45,739 bases of DNA from an uncultured Clostridium sp. (GTDB lineage: Bacteria; Bacillota; Clostridia; Oscillospirales; Butyricicoccaceae). The DNA is taken from positions 1 to 45,739 of the forward strand of contig CANEGK010000018.1 of NCBI GenBank assembly GCA_947427035.1, in the 5' to 3' direction. Below are positions 1 to 10,437 of this stretch, in pieces (the stretch's first letter is position 1; every line of letters starts with the position of its first letter). The notes under the pieces are model-generated. The model saw nothing but the letters and a program-made list of their open reading frames with translations, was not told the origin of the DNA and did not search any database. Made by a program: the position numbers and the translations under genes.

Positions 1-314
1 AGCGGCGTGTACTGAAAAATCGGGATGCCGCTCTGCGCACAGGCCAGGACGATGACGCCGCGCGCCTGCGCGACAGCGATACCCGTTGTGACGTTGGTAT
101 TAAAAAAAAGTTCCTCAATGGCAATGGCGTCGGGCCGCAGTTTCTGCAAAAGCTCGGTCATATCGCGGTAAATCTCATTCAAACGGTCGGGCAGCGGCAC
201 GCCGGCTTTGGTGGTGATGGCGCCGTACCCGAGCGTGCGGGAACGGCCGCGCACATGCTCGACAGCGCCGTAGCCGACAATCGCGTACCCCGGGTCGATT
301 CCCAGCACCACCAT
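1..314 (-). CDS. ruvC: RuvC, crossover junction endodeoxyribonuclease (N-terminal part, runs off the left edge)
   Basis: RuvC cleaves Holliday junctions together with the RuvAB branch-migration motor. About 104 N-terminal codons are visible. The protein opens MVVLGIDPGYAIVGYG, the typical start of Firmicute RuvC, with the first catalytic aspartate at residue 7 in the GIDPG motif. Further in, IAIEELFF carries the second acidic catalytic residue, followed by the conserved FFNTN segment. The ATG is preceded by GGGAGGG at a good distance, and a convincing promoter lies just upstream, so the start is secure. The catalytic C-terminal half is outside the window. It is transcribed from its own promoter, away from the MalY gene. 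Confidence 0.93.
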   Translation of the reverse strand, partial: MVVLGIDPGYAIVGYGAVEHVRGRSRTLGYGAITTKAGVPLPDRLNEIYRDMTELLQKLRPDAIAIEELFFNTNVTTGIAVAQARGVIVLACAQSGIPIFQYTP

Positions 315-344
315 CGTCAGCCCTCCCGCGTTGCAGATATATTT

Positions 345-373
345 ATTGTACCATCTTTCAGCCCTTTGCACAA
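345..373 (-). promoter_or_regulatory. Promoter of ruvC
   Basis: On the minus strand, -35 TTGTGC (368-373) and -10 TACAAT (345-350) are separated by exactly 17 bp and sit about 30 bp ahead of the ruvC start codon. Confidence 0.6.
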
Positions 374-540
374 CTGAAAAGTATCTTAAAACTCTTTTTC
401 ACCTGAAAGGGCGGCTGCTCTATCAAAAAGCTGCCCATACTGCTCTCTGCGCCGCAGCCTGAATAAGGCGCAGCTGCATCGGCCGTCTTTTCCTGCCGAC
501 CGCCTTTCTAATCTTTTAGAAATGCAGGCGCAGCCTATAC
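374..540. other. Non-coding spacer between ruvC promoter and the malY terminator
   Basis: I see no credible gene here. One 7-bp inverted repeat (CTGCGCC at 447-453 with GGCGCAG at 467-473) could form a hairpin, but no T-tract follows on either strand. Confidence 0.5.
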
Positions 541-575
541 AAAAAAGAGAGGGCCCGGGCAGGCCCTCTCTTTTT
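541..575 (-). terminator. Intrinsic terminator downstream of the MalY-type gene
   Basis: A 10-bp GC-rich stem (AGAGAGGGCC with GGCCCTCTCT) is flanked by A-runs on the left and T-runs on the right, so it can work in both directions. It lies just after the stop codon of the minus-strand lyase. Confidence 0.85.
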
Positions 576-589
576 ATGTGCCGGCAAAA

Positions 590-1786
590 TTACAGCGCTT
601 TGATGGCTTTTTCCAGCTTTTCCAGCGCGCGCACGACGGTCGCGTTGCTCGTCGCGATGTTCATGCGGCCGTAACCCATGTATTTTTCCGAAAACCAGAC
701 GCCCGGGTCCAGAATAACCCCCGCTTCGTCCAGCAGGAAACGCTCGACCTTTTCTTTGGGCACGCCCAAACGGGTGAAGTCCAGCCACATGAGATAAGTG
801 CCCTGAAGCTCGGCGACGCGGACCTGCGGCAGCCGCTCCCGGCAGAAGTCATAGACGGTCTGCGCATTCTGCTCCAGCTTTTTGCACAGCCCTTCGACGT
901 AATAATCGCAGTGATTATAGGCGGCGACCACCGCGGCGGCGCCCAGATACCCGAACTCGCCCGAGCGGTTGCGGCCCATGCGCGCCTTGACCTTCTGGCG
1001 AATCTCTTCATTCGGAATGATGCCGTACGCAGCGTGTACGCCGGCGACGTTAAAGGTTTTGCTCGTCGACATGATGGACATGGCGTGCCCGCTGTGGTCG
1101 GCACAGGCTTTCATAAAGGGCACCATCTTGTTCCGGCCGATGACCAGGTCGGCGTGAATCTCGTCGACGATGAGGAAAACGCCGTTCTGGCAGCAGATTT
1201 CGGCGACTTTGCGCTGCTCTTCGAGGCTCCAGATGCGCCCGGCGGGGTTGTGCGGATTGCAGAAAATCATGGCGGTGACGTCCTCGCGCGCGGCGGCGGT
1301 GCGCAGGCCGTCAAAGTCGATGGAATAGGTCAGCTTGCCGTCGCGCTCTTCTTCAATCAGGGGATTGTCAACAACGACGCGATCGCTGTCGCGGATGCAG
1401 GCGGCAAACGGATAATAAACCGGCGACTGGATGATGACGCCTTCGCCTTTTCGAGTCATGGACTGCAAACCGCCTGCCAGAATGGCCAGCACCGTGCTGC
1501 CGTAAACCAGTTCATCGGGCGCGACGGTCAGGTCAAAGCGCTTTTTCTGCCACAGGCAGATGGCCTGCGGCACCTCGGGCGGGTTGAAGCGGTAACCGTA
1601 GGCAGGGTGCTCCACCGTCTGCTGCACAGCCTGCACCACTTCGGGTGGGCAGGCGAAATCCATGTCGGCAATCCACATGGAAACAGCATCGCTCGCGTCG
1701 CGCAGGCCGAACTTTTCTTCCAGCCCGTCCCATTTGGCCGAGCAGGTGTTGCGCCTGTCAATGGTCTTTTCAAAATCAAAGTTCAT
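590..1786 (-). CDS. MalY/PatB family PLP-dependent aminotransferase / C-S lyase
   Basis: A 398-residue fold-type I PLP enzyme. MalY/PatB enzymes cleave the C-S bond of cystathionine or related thioethers (beta-elimination) and some act as aminotransferases. The N-terminal block WDGLEEKFGL followed by MWIADMDF is typical of this subfamily. NPHNPAGRIW and DEIHADL are the conserved substrate and PLP-binding segments, and the PLP lysine is in STSKTFN. The length matches the family. AGGAG lies upstream of the ATG. It is the last gene of the minus-strand run after rlmH, 36 bp away, and ends at a strong terminator. The exact substrate cannot be told from sequence. Confidence 0.88.
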   Translation of the reverse strand: MNFDFEKTIDRRNTCSAKWDGLEEKFGLRDASDAVSMWIADMDFACPPEVVQAVQQTVEHPAYGYRFNPPEVPQAICLWQKKRFDLTVAPDELVYGSTVLAILAGGLQSMTRKGEGVIIQSPVYYPFAACIRDSDRVVVDNPLIEEERDGKLTYSIDFDGLRTAAAREDVTAMIFCNPHNPAGRIWSLEEQRKVAEICCQNGVFLIVDEIHADLVIGRNKMVPFMKACADHSGHAMSIMSTSKTFNVAGVHAAYGIIPNEEIRQKVKARMGRNRSGEFGYLGAAAVVAAYNHCDYYVEGLCKKLEQNAQTVYDFCRERLPQVRVAELQGTYLMWLDFTRLGVPKEKVERFLLDEAGVILDPGVWFSEKYMGYGRMNIATSNATVVRALEKLEKAIKAL

Positions 1787-1822
1787 AGGGTTTCAGCTCC
1801 TTTATTTTAAATAAAAGCGGGT

Positions 1823-2281
1823 TTACTTGTGGTATTTTCCCCCCGCCGCAATGGACAGGGCGCGGTACAATTGCTCGAGCACCATGACGCGCGCCAAATG
1901 GTGCGGAAAAGTCATGGGCGACATGGACAACCGCAGGTCGGCGCGCGCCTTGACGCCGGGGTCGAGCCCCTCGCTCGATCCGATGATCAGGCTCAGCCGC
2001 GACACGCCGCGCGTTTGCAGCGCGCTCAGCCGGCCGGCGAGCTGCTCGCTCGACATGCTCTCTCCTTCGATGCACAACGCGATGACAAAGGAACCGGGCA
2101 TAATACTTTCCAGCACGCGCGCACCCTCGCGCCGCAGGCCGTCGGGCCGGCCGGCCTCTTCGGGCAGTTCACAGATTTCCAGCCGGCAGTATGCGCCCAG
2201 ACGCTTGACGTATTCGGCGCAGGCGTCCTGATAAAAGCGTTCCTTCAGCCTGCCGACGCAGATCAGCCGGACGCCCGTCAT
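1823..2281 (-). CDS. rlmH: RlmH, 23S rRNA pseudouridine-1915 N3-methyltransferase
   Basis: RlmH is a small SPOUT-fold enzyme that methylates pseudouridine 1915 in helix 69 of 23S rRNA on assembled ribosomes. The 152 residues match the family length (about 159). The start VRLICVGRLKERF, the IIGSSEGL motif of the SAM-binding knot and the C-terminal stretch SPMTFPHHLARV with LEQLYRA and GGKYHK are diagnostic. Its ATG overlaps the walJ stop codon by 4 bp (ATGA), so the two are translationally coupled. The walJ-rlmH neighbourhood at the end of the wal (yyc) operon is common in Firmicutes. Confidence 0.96.
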   Translation of the reverse strand: MTGVRLICVGRLKERFYQDACAEYVKRLGAYCRLEICELPEEAGRPDGLRREGARVLESIMPGSFVIALCIEGESMSSEQLAGRLSALQTRGVSRLSLIIGSSEGLDPGVKARADLRLSMSPMTFPHHLARVMVLEQLYRALSIAAGGKYHK

Positions 2282-3054
2282 AGCGCCACCGGCCGGAGCG
2301 CGGCGCGGCGCGGGGCAACGTCGATGCTGACGTCGTCCTGCGCGCCCAGGCGGTAAAGCGCCATGCGCGCCTCGGCGTCGGCGTGGCGCGGGGTGTTGTT
2401 TTTATCGCTCAAATGCGCGAGCACAACGCGGCGCGCCCCTTTCTGCACCAGCGTTTCAAGCGCGCGGGCGCAACATTCGTTGGACAGGTGCCCCGTGTCG
2501 GACAGGATGCGCGCTTTTAAGTAATACGGGTACGGGCCAGCGCGCAGCATATCGACGTCGTGGTTGGATTCGAGGATAAGGGTGGGCGCGCCGGACAGCG
2601 CCGAAAGGACCTCTTCGGTTACACAGCCCAGGTCGGTACAGTAGCCGACGGCCCCGTTCCCTTCGCCCAATATGTACCCGACGCTGCCCGGGCTGTCGTG
2701 CTGCGTGGCAAAGGAACGTACGCGCACGCCGCCCAGGTCGAGCTCGCCGCCCGTTTCAAAGGCCGTAGGCCGTTCGTCGCCCACCAGACGGCACAGCGCA
2801 TCATAAGCGCCTGACGAGCACCACAGTCGCGCGCCCGTATGCCCCAGCAGCACGGGCAGAGCCGAAACATGGTCGGTATGGGTATGGGTTATGAGAATAT
2901 CTGTCAAATCGGCCGGCTGCAAATCAAGCCCGGCCAGCATGGTGCGAATGTGTTTGCAGTTGGTGCCCGCGTCGACAAGGATGCGGGCGCTGCCGCTGAC
3001 GTACAGCGCGGCGTTGCCAGAAGAGCCGCTGGCCAGCGTGCAGAAATATTGCAT
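2278..3054 (-). CDS. walJ: WalJ/YycJ-type MBL-fold metallohydrolase
   Basis: A metallo-beta-lactamase fold protein of 258 residues. WalJ (YycJ) is the usual last member of the wal operon; in Bacillus and Streptococcus it has been tied to DNA and cell-wall homeostasis, with exonuclease activity reported for YycJ. Metal ligands are visible in THTHTDH (HxHxDH), in CTDLG and in LSDKN. I chose the ATG at 3054, giving MQYFCTLASGSSGN, because family members start at this point and AGGGGAG lies about 10 nt upstream; an open frame continues 48 codons further upstream but looks non-coding. Overlaps rlmH by 4 bp. Confidence 0.93.
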   Translation of the reverse strand: MQYFCTLASGSSGNAALYVSGSARILVDAGTNCKHIRTMLAGLDLQPADLTDILITHTHTDHVSALPVLLGHTGARLWCSSGAYDALCRLVGDERPTAFETGGELDLGGVRVRSFATQHDSPGSVGYILGEGNGAVGYCTDLGCVTEEVLSALSGAPTLILESNHDVDMLRAGPYPYYLKARILSDTGHLSNECCARALETLVQKGARRVVLAHLSDKNNTPRHADAEARMALYRLGAQDDVSIDVAPRRAALRPVAL

Positions 3055-3130
3055 GAATCGAAAACTCCCCTGCTGTAAAATGCGGATCGAAAAAAGCCGC
3101 CGCGGTTCCCCGCCAGCGGCCGAATGCTTT

Positions 3131-4426
3131 TCAGTTTGCTTCAGAAAGCACGCGAACCTCATCGGGCTTGCTTTCGCGGCGGATGTCGGCGCCCACACGG
3201 CGCAGCTTGTCCACCAAGCCCTCGTATCCCCGTTCGATGTGCTGAATCTCTTCGATGACGGTCTGCCCCTCGGCGGCCAGGCCGGCGATGACCATAGCGG
3301 CCCCGGCGCGCAGGTCGCAGGCGCGCACCGTCGCGCCCGTCAGGCGTTCGGTGCCTTCAACCACGGCGACGCGGCCGTCCACCTGAATGTGCGCGCCCAT
3401 GCGGCGCAGCTCGTCGACATAGCGGTAGCGGTTGTCCCATACGCCCTCGGTCACAATGCTGGTGCCCGAGGCCAGCGACAGCGCCACCGTCATCTGCGGC
3501 TGCATATCGGTCGGAAACCCGGGATAAGGCAAAGTCTTGACGTTGACGCGGGTCAGCGGCCCGCGCCGTGTGACGCGCACCGCCTCGTCCTGCTCATCGA
3601 TTTCAACGCCCATTTCGCTCAGCTTGGCGGTAATGCAGTCCAGATGCTTGGGAATGACGTTTTTGACGAGCAGGCTGCCGCCCGCCGCCGCGACGGCAAC
3701 CAGATAGGTGCCCGCCTCAATCTGATCGGGAATGATGGAATAGGTCCCGCCACACAGGCTTTCGACCCCGCGGATTTTAATGATATCGGTGCCGGCGCCC
3801 TTGACGTCGGCGCCCATAGAGTTCAAAAAGTTAGCCAGATCGACGATGTGCGGCTCTTTGGCTGCGTTTTCAATGACGGTCTGCCCTTCGGCCAGCACGG
3901 CGGCCAGCATGATATTCATGGTTGCGCCGACCGACACAACGTCGAGATACACGTTGCCGCCCAAAAGCCCGTCCCCGGCGTGCGCGGTGACGTAGCCCTT
4001 TTCCTGATGCACTGCGGCGCCCAGCGCCTCGAACCCCTTGATGTGCTGATCAATGGGGCGGACGCCGCCAAAATTGCAGCCGCCGGGCAGCGCTACCTCG
4101 GCATGGTGATAACGCCCCAAAAGCGCCCCCAGCAGGTAATAAGAGGCGCGGATGCGGCGTGTCATTTCGTCGGGTGCCTTTTTGTTCTGCATACGGCGGC
4201 AGTCGATTTCGACGACCGTCGGACTCATGCTGCGCACGCTGGCGCCCAGCTGGCGCAGTATGTCCAGCTGGATTATCACGTCGTTGACACAGGGGACGTT
4301 TTCGATGCGGCACACTCCGTCGACCAGTATGGCGGCAGGAATGATGGCCAGGGCGGCGTTCTTCGCGCCGCTGACAGCGATTTCGCCAAATAACGGCTTT
4401 CCGCCGCGGATTACGATTGTTTCCAT
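3131..4426 (-). CDS. murA: MurA, UDP-N-acetylglucosamine 1-carboxyvinyltransferase
   Basis: MurA transfers enolpyruvate from PEP to UDP-GlcNAc, the first committed step of peptidoglycan synthesis in the cytoplasm. The 431-residue length is normal. SGAKNAAL near residue 20 holds the conserved lysine, LPGGCNFGGVRP holds the catalytic cysteine (about residue 117), the residue alkylated by fosfomycin, so the enzyme should be fosfomycin-sensitive. GAGGTG precedes the ATG. It lies between walI and walJ, an arrangement that puts a cell-wall gene inside the operon of the cell-wall stress regulator; with a 146-bp gap to walI it may have its own promoter. Confidence 0.97.
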   Translation of the reverse strand: METIVIRGGKPLFGEIAVSGAKNAALAIIPAAILVDGVCRIENVPCVNDVIIQLDILRQLGASVRSMSPTVVEIDCRRMQNKKAPDEMTRRIRASYYLLGALLGRYHHAEVALPGGCNFGGVRPIDQHIKGFEALGAAVHQEKGYVTAHAGDGLLGGNVYLDVVSVGATMNIMLAAVLAEGQTVIENAAKEPHIVDLANFLNSMGADVKGAGTDIIKIRGVESLCGGTYSIIPDQIEAGTYLVAVAAAGGSLLVKNVIPKHLDCITAKLSEMGVEIDEQDEAVRVTRRGPLTRVNVKTLPYPGFPTDMQPQMTVALSLASGTSIVTEGVWDNRYRYVDELRRMGAHIQVDGRVAVVEGTERLTGATVRACDLRAGAAMVIAGLAAEGQTVIEEIQHIERGYEGLVDKLRRVGADIRRESKPDEVRVLSEAN

Positions 4427-4572
4427 AGCAAGGCACCTCTGTTGAAAGCAGCTGTGTGCTGTGTTTTTTGCGCTTTATTAATCATACCATATTATTATGA
4501 AAAGATAAAGGGAAAATAAACGGGGCGCACGGCAGAAAAACCAGGCGGCAATTCCGTTTTTTTCGTGCATTT

Positions 4573-5364
4573 TTATTTTTGTTCGATCATCTCTTCCCGC
4601 CTGGTCGCGCTGCTCAGTAAAATTTGCCCGTTTTTCGTGTCGATCTGCCACAGTGGCACAAAGCGTACGCCGCTCAGCGCCGCTTCCTGCCCGTACACCA
4701 TCCGCAGCCCGGTGATTTCAAGCAGCCCTTCATGCTCCAGTCCCAGCAGGGCAACGGCCATTTCGGTCCGGCTCGCCGTGTCTGCCGCATTCTGCGGCTC
4801 TTCGCCAAAGTACCAGCGGCCCGAAGCGCTCGCGCCCAGCTCGGTGTCCCGGCACTCCAGCCCCGCGCCGGCAACCGGACAGCCGCCCACCAGCAGCTGT
4901 GCGCTGGCGGCGCCGTCCGATTCAGTCGTTTGCGCAGAAACGCCCCGGACAGCCGAGCTTTTGAGCACAGCGTCCAAAAGCCGGCCGGCCGTTGTGCCGT
5001 CGTTAAGCTCGGCTTCAAAAAAGCCGCCGCTGCGGAAAACGACGCGGCCGGCCCGCGAGGTGTAAATGCTGATGCCGCCGCCCGCCTCCTCCACGGTATG
5101 GCTGCCCAGCAGAGCGTCTGCCACCGCGCCTTCGCGTGCGGCGCTGCGCGCGCCCGTCAGCACGGCAGGCGCGCGCGGCATGTCAAAAAACAGCTGCTCG
5201 TCAAACTGCATACCCGCTTTCCGCAGCAGCGTCAGCGCGCTTTGCAGCGCCGCCGTTTCCTCGCGCCGCTGCGCGGAAATCTGCCCTGCGATATTCAGGC
5301 CCAGCAGCAGGTTGACGACGGCCAGCAGCACGATGAGGATGGTTTTGACTTTGCTCCATTCCAT
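4573..5364 (-). CDS. walI: WalI/YycI-like regulator of the WalK kinase
   Basis: A 263-residue protein starting MEWSKVKTILIVLLAVVNLL, i.e. a short cytoplasmic start followed by one membrane helix and an external domain. The MxWSKxKT opening is typical of YycI. In Bacillus, WalH and WalI form a membrane complex with WalK and restrain its kinase activity. The body is divergent, so identification rests on the N-terminal motif, topology and position after walH. The start at 5364 is chosen over one five codons upstream because GGAGGAG sits at ideal distance. The start lies 1 bp beyond the end of walH. Confidence 0.85.
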   Translation of the reverse strand: MEWSKVKTILIVLLAVVNLLLGLNIAGQISAQRREETAALQSALTLLRKAGMQFDEQLFFDMPRAPAVLTGARSAAREGAVADALLGSHTVEEAGGGISIYTSRAGRVVFRSGGFFEAELNDGTTAGRLLDAVLKSSAVRGVSAQTTESDGAASAQLLVGGCPVAGAGLECRDTELGASASGRWYFGEEPQNAADTASRTEMAVALLGLEHEGLLEITGLRMVYGQEAALSGVRFVPLWQIDTKNGQILLSSATRREEMIEQK

Positions 5365-5365
5365 A

Positions 5366-6641
5366 TTACTCCTCCGCACTGCATAAAACCGGAGTCAGCA
5401 CCCCGTTTTCTTTTTCCATATAACGCACGTTCAGACGCAAATCGTGCCCGCCCCGCAGCGCCGCAACAGCCTGCCGCGCGGGCAGAATGCTCTGTGTCCC
5501 CGACGCCTCGCAGCGCACGGGCGACATGCGCAGGTACACAACCTGTCCGTTTTGAACGACAGCGTGCGCCGCCGGCCGCTCTGCCACAACGGCGTAGCCG
5601 CCGAGCGTCAGATCAAAAAGCAGCGTGAGTTCGCCGTTTTGCTCCTGCACGATTTCGCTCAGGCTGTATGTGCCGCTTGCGCCCGCCTGCGCGTTCAGAT
5701 TGGACAGCAGAGCGCGCACACCCTCGACCAGCAGGCTCCAGTCGCCGGTTTCCTCTTCGGACAGGCCGAGCGAAATACCCTGCCCGGCCGCGCCCGCGGT
5801 ATAGGTCAGCTCGCCCTTTGCGCTCATGCGCAAAGCGTTGTACCCCAAAGCATTATAGTTTTCAACATACACCCTGTCCCCAGCGGCTTCCGCATACACG
5901 CGCGCCAGGTAGGGGTTAAGGCCGAAGCCGCCCAGCAGCTCGCGCGAAAGCTCGCCCGCTTCGGCAAAGGCGGGAGGCAGCACGCTGTATTTTGTTTCCG
6001 CCCCCGCGCGCAGCAGCACCGGTTCGTCGGCGCACAGCGCGGCGAAGTCGGCGTCCTGAAAGGCAAAGACGGCGTTGCTTTCATTCCAAAGACTGCACGC
6101 CTGCGTCAGCCGATCAACCCCCGCCGCCGTCGGCGACATACAGTACTGCCCTGCCGCCGTGTCGTACCAGGCGACGCTCACCTGCTCCCCGTCGGCGGCC
6201 ACCACCAGCCCGCGCAGACGGCTGTCGCGCTCGCCTCCGTCAAAACCGACCCAGGCGCGCAGCAGGAAAAGCGGAAGCTCGGCGTCAAAGCCAAAATAGA
6301 CGGCCGGCGTGCGGAAAAGCTCCAGGTACTGCCGGCGGGTGATGACCTGCGCCTCGCCTGCCGAACCGACGGCCTCTGCATAAATGGCGCTGACGGCGCT
6401 TTGCATCTCTTCCTTTTCACTGCTGTTTTCCGGCATACGCACCCCATTGGGGGTGCAGACGGCCAGCGTGCGCAGCTCTATTGCAGAGCGCGGCTGAAGC
6501 GTGACCTCTTCCCCCGTTTCGGCAGCGCCGAAAACGCGGGCCAACAATCCGTCCTCGCGCTCAATCCCTAGCGTCAGCGAAAGGTACAGCAGAAAAATCA
6601 TCAGGACAAAAAGCCCGGCGAGCGCTGCATTTTTGGCCCGC

Positions 6642-6649
<8 letters not shown>
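5366..6649 (-). CDS. walH: WalH/YycH-like regulator of the WalK kinase
   Basis: A 427-residue protein with an N-terminal membrane anchor (residues about 8-26, LAGLFVLMIFLLYLSLTLGI) and a large extracytoplasmic part, the topology of YycH. Sequence outside the anchor is divergent and I rely strongly on position between walK and walI. The ATG at 6649 overlaps the end of walK by 8 bp, which argues for translational coupling and against the longer frame that starts inside walK. Likely role: partner of WalI in damping WalK. Confidence 0.8.
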
Positions 6650-8408
<1,759 letters not shown>

Positions 8409-8429
8409 ATCCGGCCCCCTTTCTATAAT

Positions 8430-8530
8430 GATAAGGTGGGACAGGTCCCCCCTTATCGCTCGCTGTGCTCGCTAACCCCCCGTCGGGCTTCGCCCTCTCA
8501 AAGTGCGTTTTCCCAGCGCATGTCCGGCAA
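8430..8530. repeat. Inverted-repeat-rich intergenic element between the hydrolase and walK
   Basis: GATAAGG (8430-8436) pairs with CCTTATC (8451-8457), with inner GGGA/TCCC. Next come a short repeat-like tract made of GCTCGC units and a GGGC-TTC-GCCC hairpin. The dense palindromes resemble dispersed REP/MITE-like intergenic elements. Copy number in the genome cannot be seen from this window. Confidence 0.4.
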
Positions 8531-8571
8531 AACGCAAGGCATTTCATATGGCTCAAGCCACGGCGGCGACC

Positions 8572-9477
8572 TCACGGCTTTCTATGGCTTTCCAGCCAAT
8601 CGAACAGCTCGGGAATTCCTTCGGCGCCGGCTAGGCTATGATCTGCGCCAGGGTAGATGATCAGCTTGTACTCTTTTCCATACTTCTCCAGCTCCTCCGC
8701 CAGCCGGACAGACTGAGATACATCAACCCGCCCATCCGCATCCCCATGCAAAAGCAGCAGCGGCGTATTGATTTTATCCGCCCAACAGACGGCTGAACGG
8801 CGCTCATATTCTTCGGGAAGCTCCTCCGGCGTGCCGCCGATACACCTTTCATATACGGCTTTCATGCCGTCCACACGGTCGTTGTAGTTGCCGATTACGT
8901 CACTGACGCCGGCCACAGAAACCGCTGCGCGGATGCGATCATCCATCGCCAGTACACGATAGGTCATCAGCCCGCCGCGTGACGCACCAACCATGAAAAT
9001 ATTTTCCCTGTCGGCAAAAGCCAGCTGCCCGGCAAAATCTATCAGCTTGATGACATCGTTGACATCGTCTCCACCCATGGTATCTATCCCTTCACTGCCC
9101 GGCCCTTCACGGTACTGGCTGGCCAGCACGATATACCCAGCCTGGGCATAAGAGGCAGCCCAGCTTGCCGTCATAGGACCAAACCTGTCATTGCCCCCGC
9201 GATTTAGGATAATCACGGGGTACTGCTGATCCGCATAGTCGTACGGCAGGGCCAAAAAGCCGCTGATCTCCAGGCCGTCGCTGAGATATGTAAGCGCATA
9301 AACAGCCACGCGCTCGCTGTATTTTCCCCTGTACCAGTCGAGCGCCCCAACAGACACCATACCGTCCAGCCCGTCCATTTCCTCAACCGTATGCACCCCT
9401 TCCGGACGCAAGGCCAAAAGGCCAACCAGTACAGCTGCCGCCAGCGCCAGCGCCGCAGTAGGCAGCCCTCGTTTCAT
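8572..9477 (-). CDS. Secreted or membrane-anchored alpha/beta hydrolase, prolyl oligopeptidase (S9) type
   Basis: A 301-residue alpha/beta hydrolase with an N-terminal hydrophobic signal or anchor (MKRGLPTAALALAAAVLVG) and no lipobox. The nucleophile serine is in GASRGG, the acid in LLLHGDADGRV and the histidine in GADHSL, so the catalytic triad is complete; this matches S9-type peptidases and acyl esterases. The start at 9477 follows GGAGGAG closely; an 18-codon upstream extension has no such site. It sits between walR and walK, 163 bp and 240 bp from them. Substrate unknown; a role at the cell envelope is inferred from export and context only. Confidence 0.85.
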   Translation of the reverse strand: MKRGLPTAALALAAAVLVGLLALRPEGVHTVEEMDGLDGMVSVGALDWYRGKYSERVAVYALTYLSDGLEISGFLALPYDYADQQYPVIILNRGGNDRFGPMTASWAASYAQAGYIVLASQYREGPGSEGIDTMGGDDVNDVIKLIDFAGQLAFADRENIFMVGASRGGLMTYRVLAMDDRIRAAVSVAGVSDVIGNYNDRVDGMKAVYERCIGGTPEELPEEYERRSAVCWADKINTPLLLLHGDADGRVDVSQSVRLAEELEKYGKEYKLIIYPGADHSLAGAEGIPELFDWLESHRKP

Positions 9478-9566
9478 TCTTTCTCCTCCTCGCTCAGCGC
9501 GCGCCCCGCGGAGGCTCGTACATGAATCCAATGGCCGAACCCACGCACAGGGCTGTCAATGGGGAC

Positions 9567-9622
9567 GCGAGGGGCTGACCCGGGCCAAACCGCTGCGGCT
9601 GGCCCCTCGCGCCGTTTTTTTA
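9567..9622 (+). terminator. Strong plus-strand intrinsic terminator with no plus-strand gene before it
   Basis: A 10-bp perfect stem (CGCGAGGGGC at 9567-9576 with GCCCCTCGCG at 9603-9612) is followed by seven T residues at 9616-9622 on the plus strand. On the minus strand, where the genes lie, there is no T-tract after it. Confidence 0.6.
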
Positions 9623-9717
9623 GTTCTTCTTCCCAGCACAAAAATCGGCATCCACTTCCCCTGTAAGGGGGAACCTGCCTTTTGATTCTTCACCGGCGGC
9701 AAAACCACGCCGCTTAT

Positions 9718-10407
9718 TTATCTTTTCAGATAATACCCCTGCCCGCGCTTGGTCAGAATAAACGCGGGCTCCGCCGGGTCGTCCTCCAGCTTTTCGCGCA
9801 GGCGGCGCATGGCGACGTCAATGGCGCGCAAATCGCCGTAGTAATCAAAGCCCCATACCTTTTCCATCAGCTCCTCGCGGCTGACAATGCGCACAGGCTG
9901 CGACAGAAAATAGGTCAAAATGTCATATTCCCGCTGCGTCAGCTCAAGCCCGACGCCGTTTTTTTCCACCGTGTGCAGCGCGCGGTCGACGACAAAAGGC
10001 CCAAAGGCCACCTTGTCGCCGTCCTCGTTTTCCGTGCGCTCTTCCGCCGCTGTGCGGCGCATATTGGCCTTGATGCGCGCCGAAAGCTCCTTGACGGAAA
10101 AGGGCTTTGTGACATAGTCGTCGGCCCCGGTCTCCAGCCCCAGGATCTTGTCGCGCTCTTCCTCGCGCGCCGTCACCATAATGACCGGGACGCTGCTTTT
10201 TTCGCGCAGGCGGCGCAGGATTTCAAAGCCGTCCATGCCGGGCAGCATGACGTCGAGCAATATCAAATCATACCCGCCGGCCAGCGCCATTGCAAGCCCC
10301 TGGGGCCCGTCGTAGGCTACCGCCGTTTCAAAGCCTTCCCGCTTCAGATTAAATACCAGAATGTCAACAATCGTCTTTTCATCCTCAACAATGAGAATGG
10401 ACGGCAT
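9718..10407 (-). CDS. walR: WalR (YycF/VicR) response regulator
   Basis: OmpR-family response regulator, 229 residues. The receiver domain covers about 1-115 with the acidic pocket VEDE (residues 7-10), phospho-acceptor Asp52 in LILLDVM, the threonine in VTARE and the lysine in TKPF. The C-terminal winged-helix domain contains LTQREYDIL and the recognition-helix region YGDLRAIDVAMRRLREKLE. In Firmicutes WalR controls autolysins and wall-modifying genes. GAGGAGG lies upstream of the ATG. It probably ends the transcript coming from the nudix gene 30 bp upstream or has a promoter inside it. Confidence 0.95.
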   Translation of the reverse strand: MPSILIVEDEKTIVDILVFNLKREGFETAVAYDGPQGLAMALAGGYDLILLDVMLPGMDGFEILRRLREKSSVPVIMVTAREEERDKILGLETGADDYVTKPFSVKELSARIKANMRRTAAEERTENEDGDKVAFGPFVVDRALHTVEKNGVGLELTQREYDILTYFLSQPVRIVSREELMEKVWGFDYYGDLRAIDVAMRRLREKLEDDPAEPAFILTKRGQGYYLKR

Positions 10408-10437
10408 GAAAAAACCTCCTCATCCAACCCCGAAGGG

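Noticed and set aside
578..1810. Long open frame on the plus strand opposite the MalY-type gene
   Set aside because: Composition typical of the antisense of a GC-rich gene, no ribosome site and no recognisable protein; the minus-strand lyase is certain.
2891..4393. 500-codon plus-strand frame opposite walJ/murA
   Set aside because: Antisense shadow of murA, whose active-site motifs are intact on the minus strand.
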